64,000 nt of DNA from NCBI GenBank assembly GCA_034359265.1, contig CP136897.1, forward strand, positions 36,381,501 through 36,445,500, read 5' to 3'. The translations under genes were made by a program, and so were the position numbers. This document shows positions 10,751 through 21,442 of this stretch, piece by piece. The notes below the pieces were generated by a model. That model searched no databases and was not told the DNA's origin. It saw only the letters and a program-made list of their open reading frames with translations. Each line of letters begins with the position of its first letter. Position 1 is the stretch's first letter. This DNA is from Canna indica. Lineage: Eukaryota; Streptophyta; Magnoliopsida; Zingiberales; Cannaceae.

Positions 10751-11116
10751 TTTTTTTACTACCTATTTGATTGCACGACGAGATCATTTTTTTTACCAAT
10801 CTTTCTAACCAAACGTTAAGGACGGACGACGTCGTCAACATAAAATTTGGCTGTCGATCGCCCGCGCAGGGCCCGCCGCAACCTCTACGGCCGGCTCGAT
10901 CGACCAACCGATCCGAAAAATTAAAATTTGTAAATAAATAAGAAATATAACATTTCAATTATTATTTTTCGTTTAAAACGGGCGTAACTCCGTGCATTAT
11001 TGTCCGATTTCAGCTTTTCACGTGGCGCTAAAAGGCGCGCGAAGAGACGAAGAAAATGACCCCGAGCTATCCCTCGGACGCTCACCCTTATTGGCCAACG
11101 ATCAGAATTGCATGAC

Positions 11117-11235
11117 GGGTGCGATCATACCAGCACTAATGCACCGGATCCCGTCAGAACTCCGAAGTTAAGCGTGCTTGTGCCATGGTAGTACTAGGAT
11201 GGGTGACCCCCTGGGAAGTCCTCGTGTTGTACCTT
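11117..11235 (+). rRNA. 5S rRNA: 5S rRNA gene copy 25 (decayed variant)
   Basis: Full length with C24T, A37G, G65T, G68C, G70T, A71G and C114T. The intermediate element is destroyed (GTGCCATGG replaces GGGCGAGAG). Probably a pseudogene. Confidence 0.88.
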
Positions 11236-11435
11236 TTTTTTTACTACCTATTTGATTGCACGACGAGATCATTTTTTTTACCAATCTTTCTAACCAAACG
11301 TTAAGGACGGACGACGTCGTCGACATAAAATTTGGCTGTGGATCGCCCGCGCGGGGCCCGCCGCAACCTCTACGGCCGGCTCGATCGACCAACCGACCCG
11401 AAAAATTAAAATTTGTAAATAAATAAGAGAAAAAA

Positions 11436-11545
11436 CATACCAGCACTAACGCACCGGATCTCATCAGAACTCTGAATTTAAGCGTGCTTGGGCGAGAGTA
11501 GTACTAGGATGGGTGACCCCTTGGGAAGTCCTCGTGTTGCACCTT
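11436..11545 (+). pseudogene. 5S rRNA: 5'-truncated 5S copy 26
   Basis: CAT junction preceded by GAGAAAAAA. C35T, C47T, G51T and C95T. Confidence 0.92.
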
Positions 11546-11911
11546 TTTTTTTACTACCAATTTGATTGCACGACGAGAACATTTTTTTTACCAATCTTTC
11601 TAACCAAACGTTAAGGACGGACGAAGTCGTCGACATAAAATTTGGCTGTCGATCGTCCGCGCGGGGCCCGCCGCAACCTCTACGGCCGGCTCGATCGAAC
11701 AACCGATCCGAAAAATTAAAATTTGTAAATAAATAAGAAATATAACATTTCAATTATTATTTTTCGTTTTAAACGGGCGTAACTCCGTGCATTATTGTCC
11801 GATTTCACCTTTTCACGTGGCGCTAAAAGGTGCGCGAAGAGACGAAGAAAATGACCCCGAGCTATCCCTCGGACGCTCACCCTTATTAGCCGACGATCAG
11901 AAGTGCATGAC

Positions 11912-12030
11912 GGTTGCGATCATACCAGCACTAACGCACCTGATCCCATCAGAACTCCGCAGTTAAGCGTGCTTGGGCGAGAGTAGTACTAGGATGGGTG
12001 ACCCCCTGGGAATTCCTCGTGTTTCACCTT
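11912..12030 (+). rRNA. 5S rRNA: 5S rRNA gene copy 27 (decayed variant)
   Basis: Full length with G3T, G30T, A49C, G102T and G113T. Two helix I changes make normal folding unlikely. Confidence 0.9.
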
Positions 12031-12230
12031 TTTTTTTACTACCTATTTGATTGCACGACGAGATCATTTTTTTTACCAATCTTTCTCACCAAACGTTAAG
12101 GACGGACGACGTCGTCGACATAAAATTTGGCTGTGGATCGCCCGCGCGGGGCCCGCCGCAACCTCTACGGCCGGCTCGATCGACCAACCGACCCGAAAAA
12201 TTAAAATTTATAAATAAATAAGAGAAATAA

Positions 12231-12340
12231 CATACCAGCACTAACGCACCGGATCTCATCAGAACTCTGAATTTAAGCGTGCTTGGGCGAGAGTAGTACT
12301 AGGATGGGTGACCCCCTGGGAAGTCCTCGTGTTGCACCTT
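12231..12340 (+). pseudogene. 5S rRNA: 5'-truncated 5S copy 28
   Basis: CAT junction with C35T, C47T and G51T only, like the copy at 9671. Confidence 0.92.
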
Positions 12341-12705
12341 TTTTTTTACTACCAATTTGATTGCACGACGAGATCATTTTTTTTACCAATCTTTCTAACC
12401 AAACGTTAAGGACGGACGACGTCGTCGACATAAAATTTGGCTGTCGATCGCCCGCGCGGGGCACACCGCAAACTCTACGGCCGGCTCGATCGACCAACCG
12501 ACCCGAAAAATTAAATTTGTAAATAAATAAGAAATATAACATTTCAATTATTATTTTTCGTTTAAAACTGGCGTAACTCCGTGCATTATTGTCCGATTTC
12601 AGCATTTCACGTGGCGCTAAAAGGCGCGCCAAGAGACGAAGAAAATGACCCCGAGCTATCCCTCGGACGCTCACCCTTATTAGCCGACGATCAGAATTGC
12701 ATCAC

Positions 12706-12824
12706 GAGTGCGATCATACCAGCACTAACGCACCGGATCCCATCAGAACTCCGAAGTTTAGCGTGCTTGGGCGAGAGTAGTACTATGATGGGTGACCCCC
12801 TGGGAAGTCCTCGTGTTGCACCTT
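12706..12824 (+). rRNA. 5S rRNA: 5S rRNA gene copy 29 (variant)
   Basis: Full length with G2A, A54T (box A) and G81T (box C). Unlike its relatives at 2090 and 6588, it has an uninterrupted T run. Confidence 0.92.
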
Positions 12825-13190
12825 TTTTTTTACTACCTATTTGATTGCACGACGAGATCATTTTTTTTAGCAATCTTTCTAACCAAACGTTAAGGACGGA
12901 CGACGTCATCGATATAAAATTTGGCCGTCGATCGCCCGCGCGGGGCCCGCCGCAACCTCTACGGCCGGCTCGATCGACCAACAGGCCCGAAAAATTAAAA
13001 TTTGTAAATAAATAAGAAAAATAACATTTCATTTATTATTTTTCGTTTAAAACGGGCGTAACTTCGTGCATCATTGTCCGATTTCATCTTTTCACGTGGC
13101 CCTAAAAGGCACGCGAAGAGACGAAGAAAATCACCCCGAGCTATCCCTCGGACGCTCAACCTTATTAGCCGACGATCAGAAGTGCACCAC

Positions 13191-13309
13191 GGGTGCGATC
13201 ATACCAGCACTAACGCACCGGATCCCATCAGAACTCCGAAGTTAAGCTTGCTTGGGCGAGAGTAGTACTAGGATGGGTGACCCCCTGGGAAGTCCTCGTG
13301 TTGCACCTT
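13191..13309 (+). rRNA. 5S rRNA: 5S rRNA gene copy 30
   Basis: Full length, only G58T. The upstream spacer has GTGGCCCTAAAAGGCACGC, which is private. Confidence 0.95.
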
Positions 13310-13675
13310 TTTTTTTACTACCTATTTGATTGCACGACGAGATCATTTTTTTTACCAATCTTTCTAACCAAACGTTAAGGACGGACGACGTCATCGACAT
13401 AAAATTTGGCTGTCGATCGCCCGCGCGGGGCCCACCGCAACCTCTACGGCCGGCTCGATCGACCAACCGGCCCGAAAAATTAAAATTTGTAAATAAATAA
13501 GAAAAATAACATTTCATTTATTATTTTTCGTTTAAAACGGGCGTAACTTTGTGCATCATTGTCTGATTTCATCTTTTCACGTGGCGCTAAAAGGCGCGCG
13601 AAGAGACGAAGAAAATCACCCCGAGCTATCCCTCGGACGCTCAACCTTATTAGCCGACGATCAGATGTGCACGAT

Positions 13676-13794
13676 GAGTGCGATCATACCAGCACTAACG
13701 CACCGGATCCCATCAGAACTCCGAAGTTAAGCGTGCTTGGGCGAGAGTAGTACTATGATGGGTGACCCCCTGGGAAGTCCTCGTGTTGCACCTT
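13676..13794 (+). rRNA. 5S rRNA: 5S rRNA gene copy 31 (variant)
   Basis: Full length with G2A and G81T. -1 is T and the flank is CACGAT rather than CATCAC. Confidence 0.92.
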
Positions 13795-14160
13795 TTTTTT
13801 TACTACCTATTTGATTGCACGACGAGATCATTTTTTTTACCAATCTTTCTAACCAAATGTTCAGGACGGACGGCGTCGTCAACATAAAATTTGGCTGTCG
13901 ATCGCCCGCGCAGGGCCCGCCGCAACCTCTACGGCCGGCTCGATCGACAAACCGATCCGAAAAATTAAAATTTGTAAATAAATAAGAAATATAACATTTC
14001 AATTATTATTTTTCGTTTAAAACGGGCGTAACTCCGTGCATTATTGTCCGATTTCAGCTTTTCACGTGGCGCTAAAAGGCGCGCGAAGAGACGAAGAAAA
14101 TGACCCCGAACTATCCCTCGGACGCTCACCCTTATTGGCCGACGATCAGAATTGCATGAC

Positions 14161-14279
14161 GGGTGCGATCATACCAGCACTAATGCACCGGATCCCATCA
14201 GAACTTTGAAGTTAAGCGTGCTTGGGCGAGAGTAGTACTAGGATGGGTGACCCCCTGGGAAGTCCTCGTGTTGCACCTT
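14161..14279 (+). rRNA. 5S rRNA: 5S rRNA gene copy 32 (variant)
   Basis: Full length with C24T, C46T and C47T. TTATTG promoter form. Confidence 0.93.
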
Positions 14280-14645
14280 TTTTTTTACTACCTATTTGAT
14301 TGCATGACGAGATCATTTTTTTTACCAATCTTTCTAACCAAACGTTAAGGACGGACGACGTCGTCGACATAAAATTTGGATGTCGATCGCCCGTGCGGGG
14401 CCCGCCGCAACCTCTACGGCCGGCTCGATCGACCAACCGATCCGAAAAATTAAAATTTATAAATAAATAAGAAATATAACATTTCAATTATTATTTTTCG
14501 TTTTAAACGGGCGTAACTCCGTGCATTATTGTCCGATTTCACCTTTTCACGTGGCGCTAAAAGGTGCGCGAAGAGACGAAGAAAATGACCCCGAGCTATC
14601 CCTCGGACGCTCACCCTTATTGGCCGACGATCAGAATTGCATGAC

Positions 14646-14764
14646 GGGTGCGATCATACCAGCACTAATGCACCGGATCCCATCAGAACTTCGAAGTTAA
14701 GCGTGCTTGGGCGAGAGTAGTACTAGGATGGGTGACCCCCTGGGAAGTCCTCGTGTTGCACCTT
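14646..14764 (+). rRNA. 5S rRNA: 5S rRNA gene copy 33 (variant)
   Basis: Full length with C24T and C46T. TTATTG promoter form; the internal promoter is intact. Confidence 0.93.
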
Positions 14765-15129
14765 TTTTTTTACTACCTATTTGATTGCATGACGAGATCA
14801 TTTTTTTTACCAATCTTTCTAACCAAACGTTAAGGACGGACGACGTCGTCGACATAAAATTTGGATGTCGATCGCCCGCGCGGGCCCGCCGCAACCTCTA
14901 CGGCCGGCTCGATCGACCAACCGATCCGAAAAATTAAAATTTATAAATAAATAAGAAATATTACATTTCAATTATTATTTTTCGTTTTAAACGGGCGTAA
15001 CTCCGTGCATTATTGTCCGATTTCACCTTTTCACGTGGCGCTAAAAGGTGCGCGAAGAGACGAAGAAAATGACCCCGAGCTATCCCTCGGACGCTCACCC
15101 TTATTAGCCGACGATCAGAAGTGCATGAT

Positions 15130-15248
15130 GGGTGCGATCATACCAGCACTAACGCACCGGATCCCATCAGAACTCCGAAATTAAGCGTGCTTGGGCGAGA
15201 GTAGTACTAGGATGGGTGACCCCCTGGGAAGTCCTCGTGTTGCACCTT
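15130..15248 (+). rRNA. 5S rRNA: 5S rRNA gene copy 34 (variant)
   Basis: Full length with G51A in box A; T at -1. The terminator is TTTTTTTATACTA, seven T then a break. Confidence 0.93.
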
Positions 15249-15614
15249 TTTTTATACTACCCATTTGATTGCATGACGAGATCATTTTTTTTACCAATCT
15301 TTCTAACCAAACGTTAAGGACGGACGACGTCGTCGACATAAAATTTGGCTGTCGATCGCCCGCGCGGGGCCCGCCGCAACCTCTACGGCCGGCTCGATCG
15401 ACCAACCGATCCGAAAAATTAAAATTTGTAAATAAATAAGAAATATAACATTTCAATTATTATTTTTCGTTTTAAACGGGCGTAACTCCGTGCATTATTG
15501 TCCGATTTCACCTTTTCACGTGGCGCTAAAAGGTGCGCGAAGAGACGAAGAAAATGACCCCGAGCTATCCCTCGGACGCTCACCCTTATTGGCCGACGAT
15601 CAGAATTGCATGAC

Positions 15615-15733
15615 GGGTGCGATCATACCAGCACTAACGCACCGGATCCCATCAGAACTCCGAAATTAAGCGTGCTTGGGCGAGAGTAGTACTAGGATGG
15701 GTTACCCCCTGGGAAGTCCTCGTGTTGCACCTT
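15615..15733 (+). rRNA. 5S rRNA: 5S rRNA gene copy 35 (variant)
   Basis: Full length with G51A and G89T, both in the internal promoter. TTATTG promoter form without C24T. Confidence 0.92.
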
Positions 15734-16099
15734 TTTTTTTACTACCTATTTGATTGCATGACGAGATCATTTTTTTTACCAATCTTTCTATCCAAACGTT
15801 AAGGACGGACGACGTCGTCGACATAAAATTTGGATGTCGATCGCCCGCGCGGGGCCCGCCGCAACCTCTACGGCCGGCTCAATCGACCAACCGATCCGAA
15901 AAATTAAAATTTATAAATAAATAAGAAATATGACATTTCAATTATTATTTTTCGTTTTAAACGGGCGTAACTCCGTGCATTATTGTCCGATTTCACCTTT
16001 TCACGTGGCGCTAAAAGGTGCGCGAAGAGACGAAGAAAATGACCCCGAGCTATCCCTCGGACGCTCACCCTTATTAGCCGACGATCAGAAGTGCATGAT

Positions 16100-16218
16100 G
16101 GGTGCGATCATACCAGCACTAACGCACCGGATCCCATCAGAACTCCGAAATTAAGCGTGCTTGGGCGAGAGTAGTACTAGGATGGGTGACCCCCTGGGAA
16201 GTCCTCGTGTTGCACCTT
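16100..16218 (+). rRNA. 5S rRNA: 5S rRNA gene copy 36 (variant)
   Basis: Full length with G51A; T at -1. Terminator form TTTTTTTATACTA, as at 15130. Confidence 0.93.
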
Positions 16219-16422
16219 TTTTTATACTACCCATTTGATTGCATGACGAGATCATTTTTTTTACCAATCTTTCTAACCAAACGTTAAGGACGGACGACGT
16301 CGTCGATATAAAATTTGGCTGTGGATCGCCCGCGCGGGCGGGGCCCGCCGCAACCTCTACGGCCGGCTCGATCGACCAACCGACCCGAAAAATTAAAATT
16401 TATAAATAAATAAGAGAAATAA

Positions 16423-16532
16423 CATACCAGCACTAACGCACCGGATCTCATCAGAACTCCGAAGTTAAGCTTGCTTGGGCGAGAGTAGTACTAGGATGGG
16501 TGACCCCCTGGGAAGTCCTCGTGTTGCACCTT
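16423..16532 (+). pseudogene. 5S rRNA: 5'-truncated 5S copy 37 (recombinant)
   Basis: CAT junction and C35T as in the truncated family, but positions 47 and 51 are wild type and G58T is present. The 3' part therefore comes from a G58T gene, placing an exchange between positions 35 and 47. Confidence 0.92.
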
Positions 16533-16898
16533 TTTTTTTACTACCTATTTGATTGCACGACGAGATCATTTTTTTTACCAATCTTTCTAACCAAACGTTA
16601 AGGACGGACGACATCATCGACATAAAATTTGGCTGTCGATCGCCCGCGCGGGGCCCGCCGCAACCTCTACGGCCGGCTCGATCGACCAACCGGCCCGAAA
16701 AATTAAAATTTATAAATAAATAAGAAATATAACATTTCAATTATTATTTTTCGTTTTAAACGGGCGTAACTCCGTGCATTATTGTCCGATTTCAGCTTTT
16801 CACGTGGCGCTAAAAGGCGCGCGAAGAGACGAAGAAAATGACCCCGAGCTATCCCTCGGACGCTCACCCTTATTGGCCGACGATCAGAATTGCATGAC

Positions 16899-17017
16899 GG
16901 GTGCGATCATACCAGCACTAAAGCACCGGATCCCATCAGAACTTCGAAGTTAAGCGTGCTTGGGCGAGAGTAGTACTAGGATGGGTGACCCCCTGGGAAA
17001 TCCTCGTGTTGCACCTT
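16899..17017 (+). rRNA. 5S rRNA: 5S rRNA gene copy 38 (variant)
   Basis: Full length with C24A, C46T and G102A. TTATTG promoter form. Confidence 0.93.
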
Positions 17018-17383
17018 TTTTTTTACTACCTATTTGATTGCATGACGAGATCATTTTTTTTACCAATCTTTCTAACCAAACGTTAAGGACGGACGACGTC
17101 GTCGACATAAAATTTGGATGTCGATCGCCCGCGCGGGGCCCGCCGCAACCTCTACGGCCGGGTCGATCGACCAACCGATCCGAAAAATTAAAATTTATAA
17201 ATAAATAAGAAATATAACATTTCAATTATTATTTTTCGTTTTAAACGGGCGTAACTCCGTGCATTATTGTCCGATTTCACCTTTTCACGTGGCGCTAAAA
17301 GGTGCGCGAAGAGACGAAGAAAATGACCCCGAGCTATCCCTCGGACGCTCACCCTTATTGGCCGACGATCAGAATTGCATGAC

Positions 17384-17502
17384 GGGTGCGATCATACCAG
17401 CACTAATGCACCGGATCCCATCAGAACTTCGAAGTTAAGCGTGCTTGGGCGAGAGTAGTACTAGGATGGGTTACCCCCTGGGAAGTCCTCGTGTTGCACC
17501 TT
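17384..17502 (+). rRNA. 5S rRNA: 5S rRNA gene copy 39 (variant)
   Basis: Full length with C24T, C46T and G89T (box C). TTATTG promoter form. Confidence 0.92.
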
Positions 17503-17868
17503 TTTTTTTACTACCTATTTGATTGCATGACGAGATCATTTTTTTTACCAATCTTTCTATCCAAACGTTAAGGACGGACGACGTCGTCGACATAAAATTT
17601 GGATGTCGATCGCCCGCGCGCGGCCCGCCGCAACCTCTACGGCCGGCTCAATCGACCAACCGATCCGAAAAATTAAAATTTATAAATAAATAAGAAATAT
17701 AACATTTCAATTATTATTTTTCGTTTTAAACGGGCGTAACTCCGTGCATTATTGTCCGATTTCATCTTTTCACGTGGCGCTAAAAGGTGCGCGAAGAGAC
17801 GAAGAAAATGACCCCGAGCTATCCCTCGGACGCTCACCCTTATTAGCCGACGATCAGAAGTGCATGAT

Positions 17869-17987
17869 GGGTGCGATCATACCAGCACTAACGCATCGGA
17901 TCCCATCAGAACTCCGAAGTTAAGCGTGCTTGGGCGAGAGTAGTACTAGGATGGGTGACCCCTTGGGAAGTCCTCGTGTTGCACCTT
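17869..17987 (+). rRNA. 5S rRNA: 5S rRNA gene copy 40 (variant)
   Basis: Full length with C28T and C95T; T at -1. TTTTTTTATACTA terminator. It lies 1,769 bp downstream of copy 36. Confidence 0.92.
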
Positions 17988-18191
17988 TTTTTATACTACC
18001 CATTTGATTGCATGACGAGATCATTTTTTTTACCAATCTTTCTAACCAAACGTTAAGGACGGACGACGTCGTCGACATAAAATTTGGCTGTGGATCGCCC
18101 GCGCGGGCGGGGCCCGCCGCAACCTCTACGGCCGGCTCGATCGACCAACCGACCCGAAAAATTAAAATTTATAAATAAATAAGAGAAATAA

Positions 18192-18301
18192 CATACCAGC
18201 ACTAACGCACCGGATCTCATCAGAACTCTGAATTTAAGCGTGCTTGGGCGAGAGTAGTACTAGGATGTGTGACCCCCCGGGAAGTCCTCGTGTTGCACAT
18301 T
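18192..18301 (+). pseudogene. 5S rRNA: 5'-truncated 5S copy 41
   Basis: CAT junction with C35T, C47T, G51T, G86T, T96C and C117A. A 37-bp spacer duplication follows directly. Confidence 0.92.
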
Positions 18302-18309
18302 TTTTTTTT

Positions 18310-18383
18310 ACTACCAATTTGATTGCACGACGAGATCATTTTTTTTACTACCCATTTGATTGCATGACGAGATCATTTTTTTT
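18310..18383 (+). repeat. 37-bp tandem duplication in 5S spacer
   Basis: The segment from ACTACC to the second T run occurs twice, at 18310-18346 and 18347-18383. The two copies differ (CCAATTTG with CACGACG, against CCCATTTG with CATGACG). The first matches spacers after truncated copies and the second those after the CATGACG subfamily, so unequal crossover between subfamilies is more likely than simple slippage. Confidence 0.9.
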
Positions 18384-18705
18384 ACCAATCTTTCTAACCA
18401 AACGTTAAGGACGGACGACGTCGTCGACATAAAATTTGGTTGTCGATCGCCCGCGCGGGGCCCGCCGCAACCTCTACGGCCGGCTCGATCGACCGACCGA
18501 TCCGAAAAATTAAAATTTGTAAATAAATAAGAAATATAACATTTCAATTATTATTTTTTGTTTTAAACGGGCGTAACTCCTTGCATTATTGTCCGATTTC
18601 ACCTTTTCACGTGGCGCTAAAAGGTGCGCGAAGAGACGAAGAAAATGACCCCGAGCTATCCCTCGGACGCTCACCCTTATTAGCCGACGATCAGAAGTGC
18701 ATGAC

Positions 18706-18824
18706 GGGTGCGATCATACCAGCACTAACGCACTAGATCCCATCAAAACTCCGAAGTTAAGCGTGCTTGGGCGAGAGTAGTACTAGGATGGGTGACCCCC
18801 TGGGAAGTCCTCGTGTTGCACCTT
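18706..18824 (+). rRNA. 5S rRNA: 5S rRNA gene copy 42 (variant)
   Basis: Full length with C29T, G30A and G41A. Box A and box C are intact. Confidence 0.93.
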
Positions 18825-19024
18825 TTTTTTTACTACCTATTTGATTGCACGACGAGATCATTTTTTTTACCAATCTTTCTAACCAAACGTTAAGGACGGA
18901 CGACGTCGTCGACATAAAATTTGGCTGTGGATCACCCGCGCGGGGCCCGCCGCAACCTCTACGGCTGGCTCGATCGACCAACCGACCCGAAAAATTAAAA
19001 TTTAAAAATAAATAAGAGAAATAA

Positions 19025-19134
19025 CATACCAGCACTAACGCACCGGATCTCATCAGAACTCTGAATTTAAGCGTGCTTGGGCGAGAGTAGTACTAGGATG
19101 GGTGACCCCCTGGGAAGTCCTCGTGTTGCACCTT
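19025..19134 (+). pseudogene. 5S rRNA: 5'-truncated 5S copy 43
   Basis: CAT junction with C35T, C47T and G51T. Terminator interrupted by C (TTTCTTTTTT). Confidence 0.92.
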
Positions 19135-19500
19135 TCTTTTTTACTACCAATTTGATTGCACGACGAGATCATTTTTTTTACCAATCTTTCTAACCAAACG
19201 TTAAGGACGGACGACATCGTCGACATAAAATTTGGCTGTCGATCGCCCGCGCGGGGCCCACCGCAAACTCAACGGCCGGCTCGATCGACCAACCGACCCG
19301 AAAAATTAAATTTGTAAATAAATAAGAAATATAACATTTCAATTATTATTTTTCGTTTAAAACGGGCGTAACTCCGTGCATTATTGTCCGATTTCAGCTT
19401 TTCACGTGGCGCTAAAAGGCGCGCCAAGAGACGAAGAAAATGACCCCGAGCTATCCCTCGGACGCTCACCCTTATTAGCCGACGATCTGAATTGCATCAC

Positions 19501-19619
19501 GAGTGCGATCATACCAGCACTAACGCACAGGATCCCATCAGAACTCCGAAGTTAAGCGTGCTTGGGCGAGAGTAGTACTATGATGGGTGACCCCCTGGGA
19601 AGTCCTCGTGTTGCACCTT
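19501..19619 (+). rRNA. 5S rRNA: 5S rRNA gene copy 44 (variant)
   Basis: Full length with G2A, C29A and G81T. The next spacer has two extra T in its second T run. Confidence 0.92.
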
Positions 19620-19889
19620 TTTTTTTACTACCTATTTGATTGCACGACGAGATCATTTTTTTTTTACCAATCTTTCTAACCAAACGTTAAGGACGGACGA
19701 CGTCATCGACATAAAATTTGGCTGTCGATCGCCCGCGCGGGGCCCGCCGCAACCTCTACGGCCGGCTCGATCGACCAACCGGCCCGAAAAATTAAAATTT
19801 GTAAATAAATAAGAAAAATAACATTTCATTTATTATTTTTCGTTTAAAACGGGCGTAACTTCGTGCATCATTGTCCGATTTCATCTTTT

Positions 19890-19895
19890 CACGTG
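19890..19895 (+). promoter_or_regulatory. CACGTG (G-box-like) motif in spacer, exemplar
   Basis: Perfect CACGTG palindrome followed by GC, 98 bases upstream of the 5S gene at 19988. The same motif lies at the same distance in nearly every unit. In plants CACGTG is the core bound by bZIP and bHLH factors. A role in RNA polymerase III transcription here is only a guess; it may simply be part of the repeated spacer. Confidence 0.4.
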
Positions 19896-19932
19896 GCGCT
19901 AAAAGGCGCGCGAAGAGACGAAGAAAATCACC

Positions 19933-19948
19933 CCGAGCTATCCCTCGG
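19933..19948 (+). other. small inverted repeat upstream of 5S gene, exemplar
   Basis: CCGAG and CTCGG, five bases each, flank a six-base CTATCC loop at about -55 to -40. The arms recur in most units. Several units break one arm (for example CTATCACTCGG or CTATCCATCGG), so strict selection on the stem is not evident. Confidence 0.4.
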
Positions 19949-19958
19949 ACGCTCAACC

Positions 19959-19964
19959 TTATTA
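19959..19964 (+). promoter_or_regulatory. TATA-like element of 5S gene, exemplar
   Basis: TTATTA at -29 to -24 from the 5S start at 19988. Plant 5S genes have a TATA-like box near -28 and usually C at -1; both are present here. One subfamily in this array has TTATTG instead, and another has TTATTT. Confidence 0.7.
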
Positions 19965-20036
19965 GCCGACGATCAAAAGTGCACGACGGGTGCGATCATA
20001 CCAGCACTAACGCACCGGATCCCATCAGAACTCCGA

Positions 20037-20051
20037 AGTTAAGCGTGCTTG
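20037..20051 (+). promoter_or_regulatory. box A of the 5S internal control region, exemplar
   Basis: Gene positions 50-64 of the exact-consensus copy at 19988. Box A is part of the internal promoter recognised by TFIIIA for RNA polymerase III. Position 58 is the commonest variable site (G58T) in the first 17 kb of the window. Confidence 0.8.
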
Positions 20052-20053
20052 GG

Positions 20054-20059
20054 CGAGAG
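20054..20059 (+). promoter_or_regulatory. intermediate element of the 5S internal promoter, exemplar
   Basis: CGAGAG at gene positions 67-72. G70A, G70C and A71G/C/T variants mark separate subfamilies elsewhere in the array. Confidence 0.7.
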
Positions 20060-20066
20060 TAGTACT

Positions 20067-20084
20067 AGGATGGGTGACCCCCTG
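20067..20084 (+). promoter_or_regulatory. box C of the 5S internal control region, exemplar
   Basis: Gene positions 80-97, reading AGGATGGGTGACCCCCTG. This is the main TFIIIA contact region in 5S genes. G81T, G82T, G89T, C95T, C95G and G97C are recurring damaged forms in the window. Confidence 0.8.
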
Positions 20085-20104
20085 GGAAGTCCTCGTGTTG
20101 CACC

Positions 20105-20113
20105 TTTTTTTTT
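20105..20113 (+). terminator. poly-T RNA polymerase III terminator, exemplar
   Basis: Nine T residues begin directly after GCACC, the 3' end of the 5S gene, as expected for RNA polymerase III termination. A second T run (eight T) sits about 35 bases further on in most spacers and could act as a backup. Both vary in length between units. Confidence 0.85.
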
Positions 20114-20472
20114 ACTACCTATTTGATTGCACGACGAGATCATTTTTTTTACCAATCTTTCTAACCAAACGTTAAGGACGGACGACGTCGTCGACATAAA
20201 ATTTGGTTGTGGATCGTCTGCGCGGGGCCCGCCGCAACCTCTACGGCCGGCTCAATCGACCAACCGATCCGAAAAATTAAAATTTGTAAATAAATAAGAA
20301 AAATAACATTTCAATTATTATTTTTCGTTTAAAATGGGCGTAACTCCGTGCATTATTGTCCGATTTCATCTTTTCACGTGGCGCTAAAAGGCGCGCGAAG
20401 AGACGAAGAAAATGACCCCGAGCTATCCCTCGGACGGTCACCCTTATTAGCCGACGATCAGAAGTGCATCAC

Positions 20473-20591
20473 GGGTTCGATCATACCAGCACAAACGCAC
20501 CGGATCCCATCAGAACTCCGAAGTTAAGCGTGCTTGGGCGAAAGTAGTACTAGGATGGGTGACCCCCTGGGAAGTCCTCGTGTTGCACCTT
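20473..20591 (+). rRNA. 5S rRNA: 5S rRNA gene copy 46 (variant)
   Basis: Full length with G5T, T21A and G70A, the founding marks of a subfamily found from 20.4 to 28.6 kb. The spacer before it reads CTCGGACGGTCACCC. Confidence 0.93.
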
Positions 20592-20957
20592 TTTTTTTAC
20601 TACCTATTTGATTGCACGACGAGATCATTTTTTTTACCAATCTTTCTAACCAAACGTTAAGGACGGACGACGTCGTCGACATAAAATTTGGCTGTGGATC
20701 GTCCGCGCGGGGCCCGCTGCAACCTCTACTGCCGGCTCGATCGACCAACCGACCCGAAAAATTAAAATTTGTAAATAAATAAGAAAAATAACATTTCAAT
20801 TATTATTTTTCGTTTAAAACGGGCGTAACTCCGTGCATTATTGTCTGATTTCAGCTTTTCACGTGGCGCTAAAAGGCGCGCGAAGAGACGAAGAAAATGA
20901 CCCCGAGCTATCCCTCGGACGGTCACCCTTATTAGCCGACGATCAGAAGTGGATCAC

Positions 20958-21076
20958 GGGTTCGATCATACCAGCACAAACGCACCGGATCCCAACAGAA
21001 CTACGAAGTTAAGCGTGCTTGGGCGAGAGTAGTACTAGGATAGGTGACCCCCTGGGAAGTCCTCGTGTTGCACCTT
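20958..21076 (+). rRNA. 5S rRNA: 5S rRNA gene copy 47 (variant)
   Basis: Full length with G5T, T21A, T38A, C46A and G85A. Position 70 is wild type. Confidence 0.92.
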
Positions 21077-21442
21077 TTTTTTTACTACCTATTTGATTGC
21101 ACGACGAGATCATTTTTTTTACCAATCTTTCTAACCAAACGTTAAGGACGGACGACGTCGTCGACATAAAATTTGGCTGTGGATCGTCCGCGCGGGGCCC
21201 GCCGCAACCTCTACGGCCGGCTCAATCGACCAACCGACCCGAAAAATTAAAATTTGTAAATAAATAAGAAATATAACATTTCAATTATTATTTTTCGTTT
21301 AAAACGGGCGTAACTCCGTGCATTATTGTCCGATTTCAGCTTTTCACGTGGCGCTAAAAGGCGCGCCAAGAGACGAAGAAAATGACCCCGAGCTATCCCT
21401 CGGACGCTCACCCTTATTAACCGACGATCAGAATTGCATCAC

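Larger units (their letters stand above)
19988..20106 (+). rRNA. 5S rRNA: 5S rRNA gene copy 45 (exact consensus)
   Basis: 119 nt with no change from the array consensus. TTATTA at -29, C at -1, intact box A, intermediate element and box C, and a nine-T terminator. One of five fully intact copies in the window; all five are preceded by GTGCACGAC. It is a good candidate for an active gene. Confidence 0.97.
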
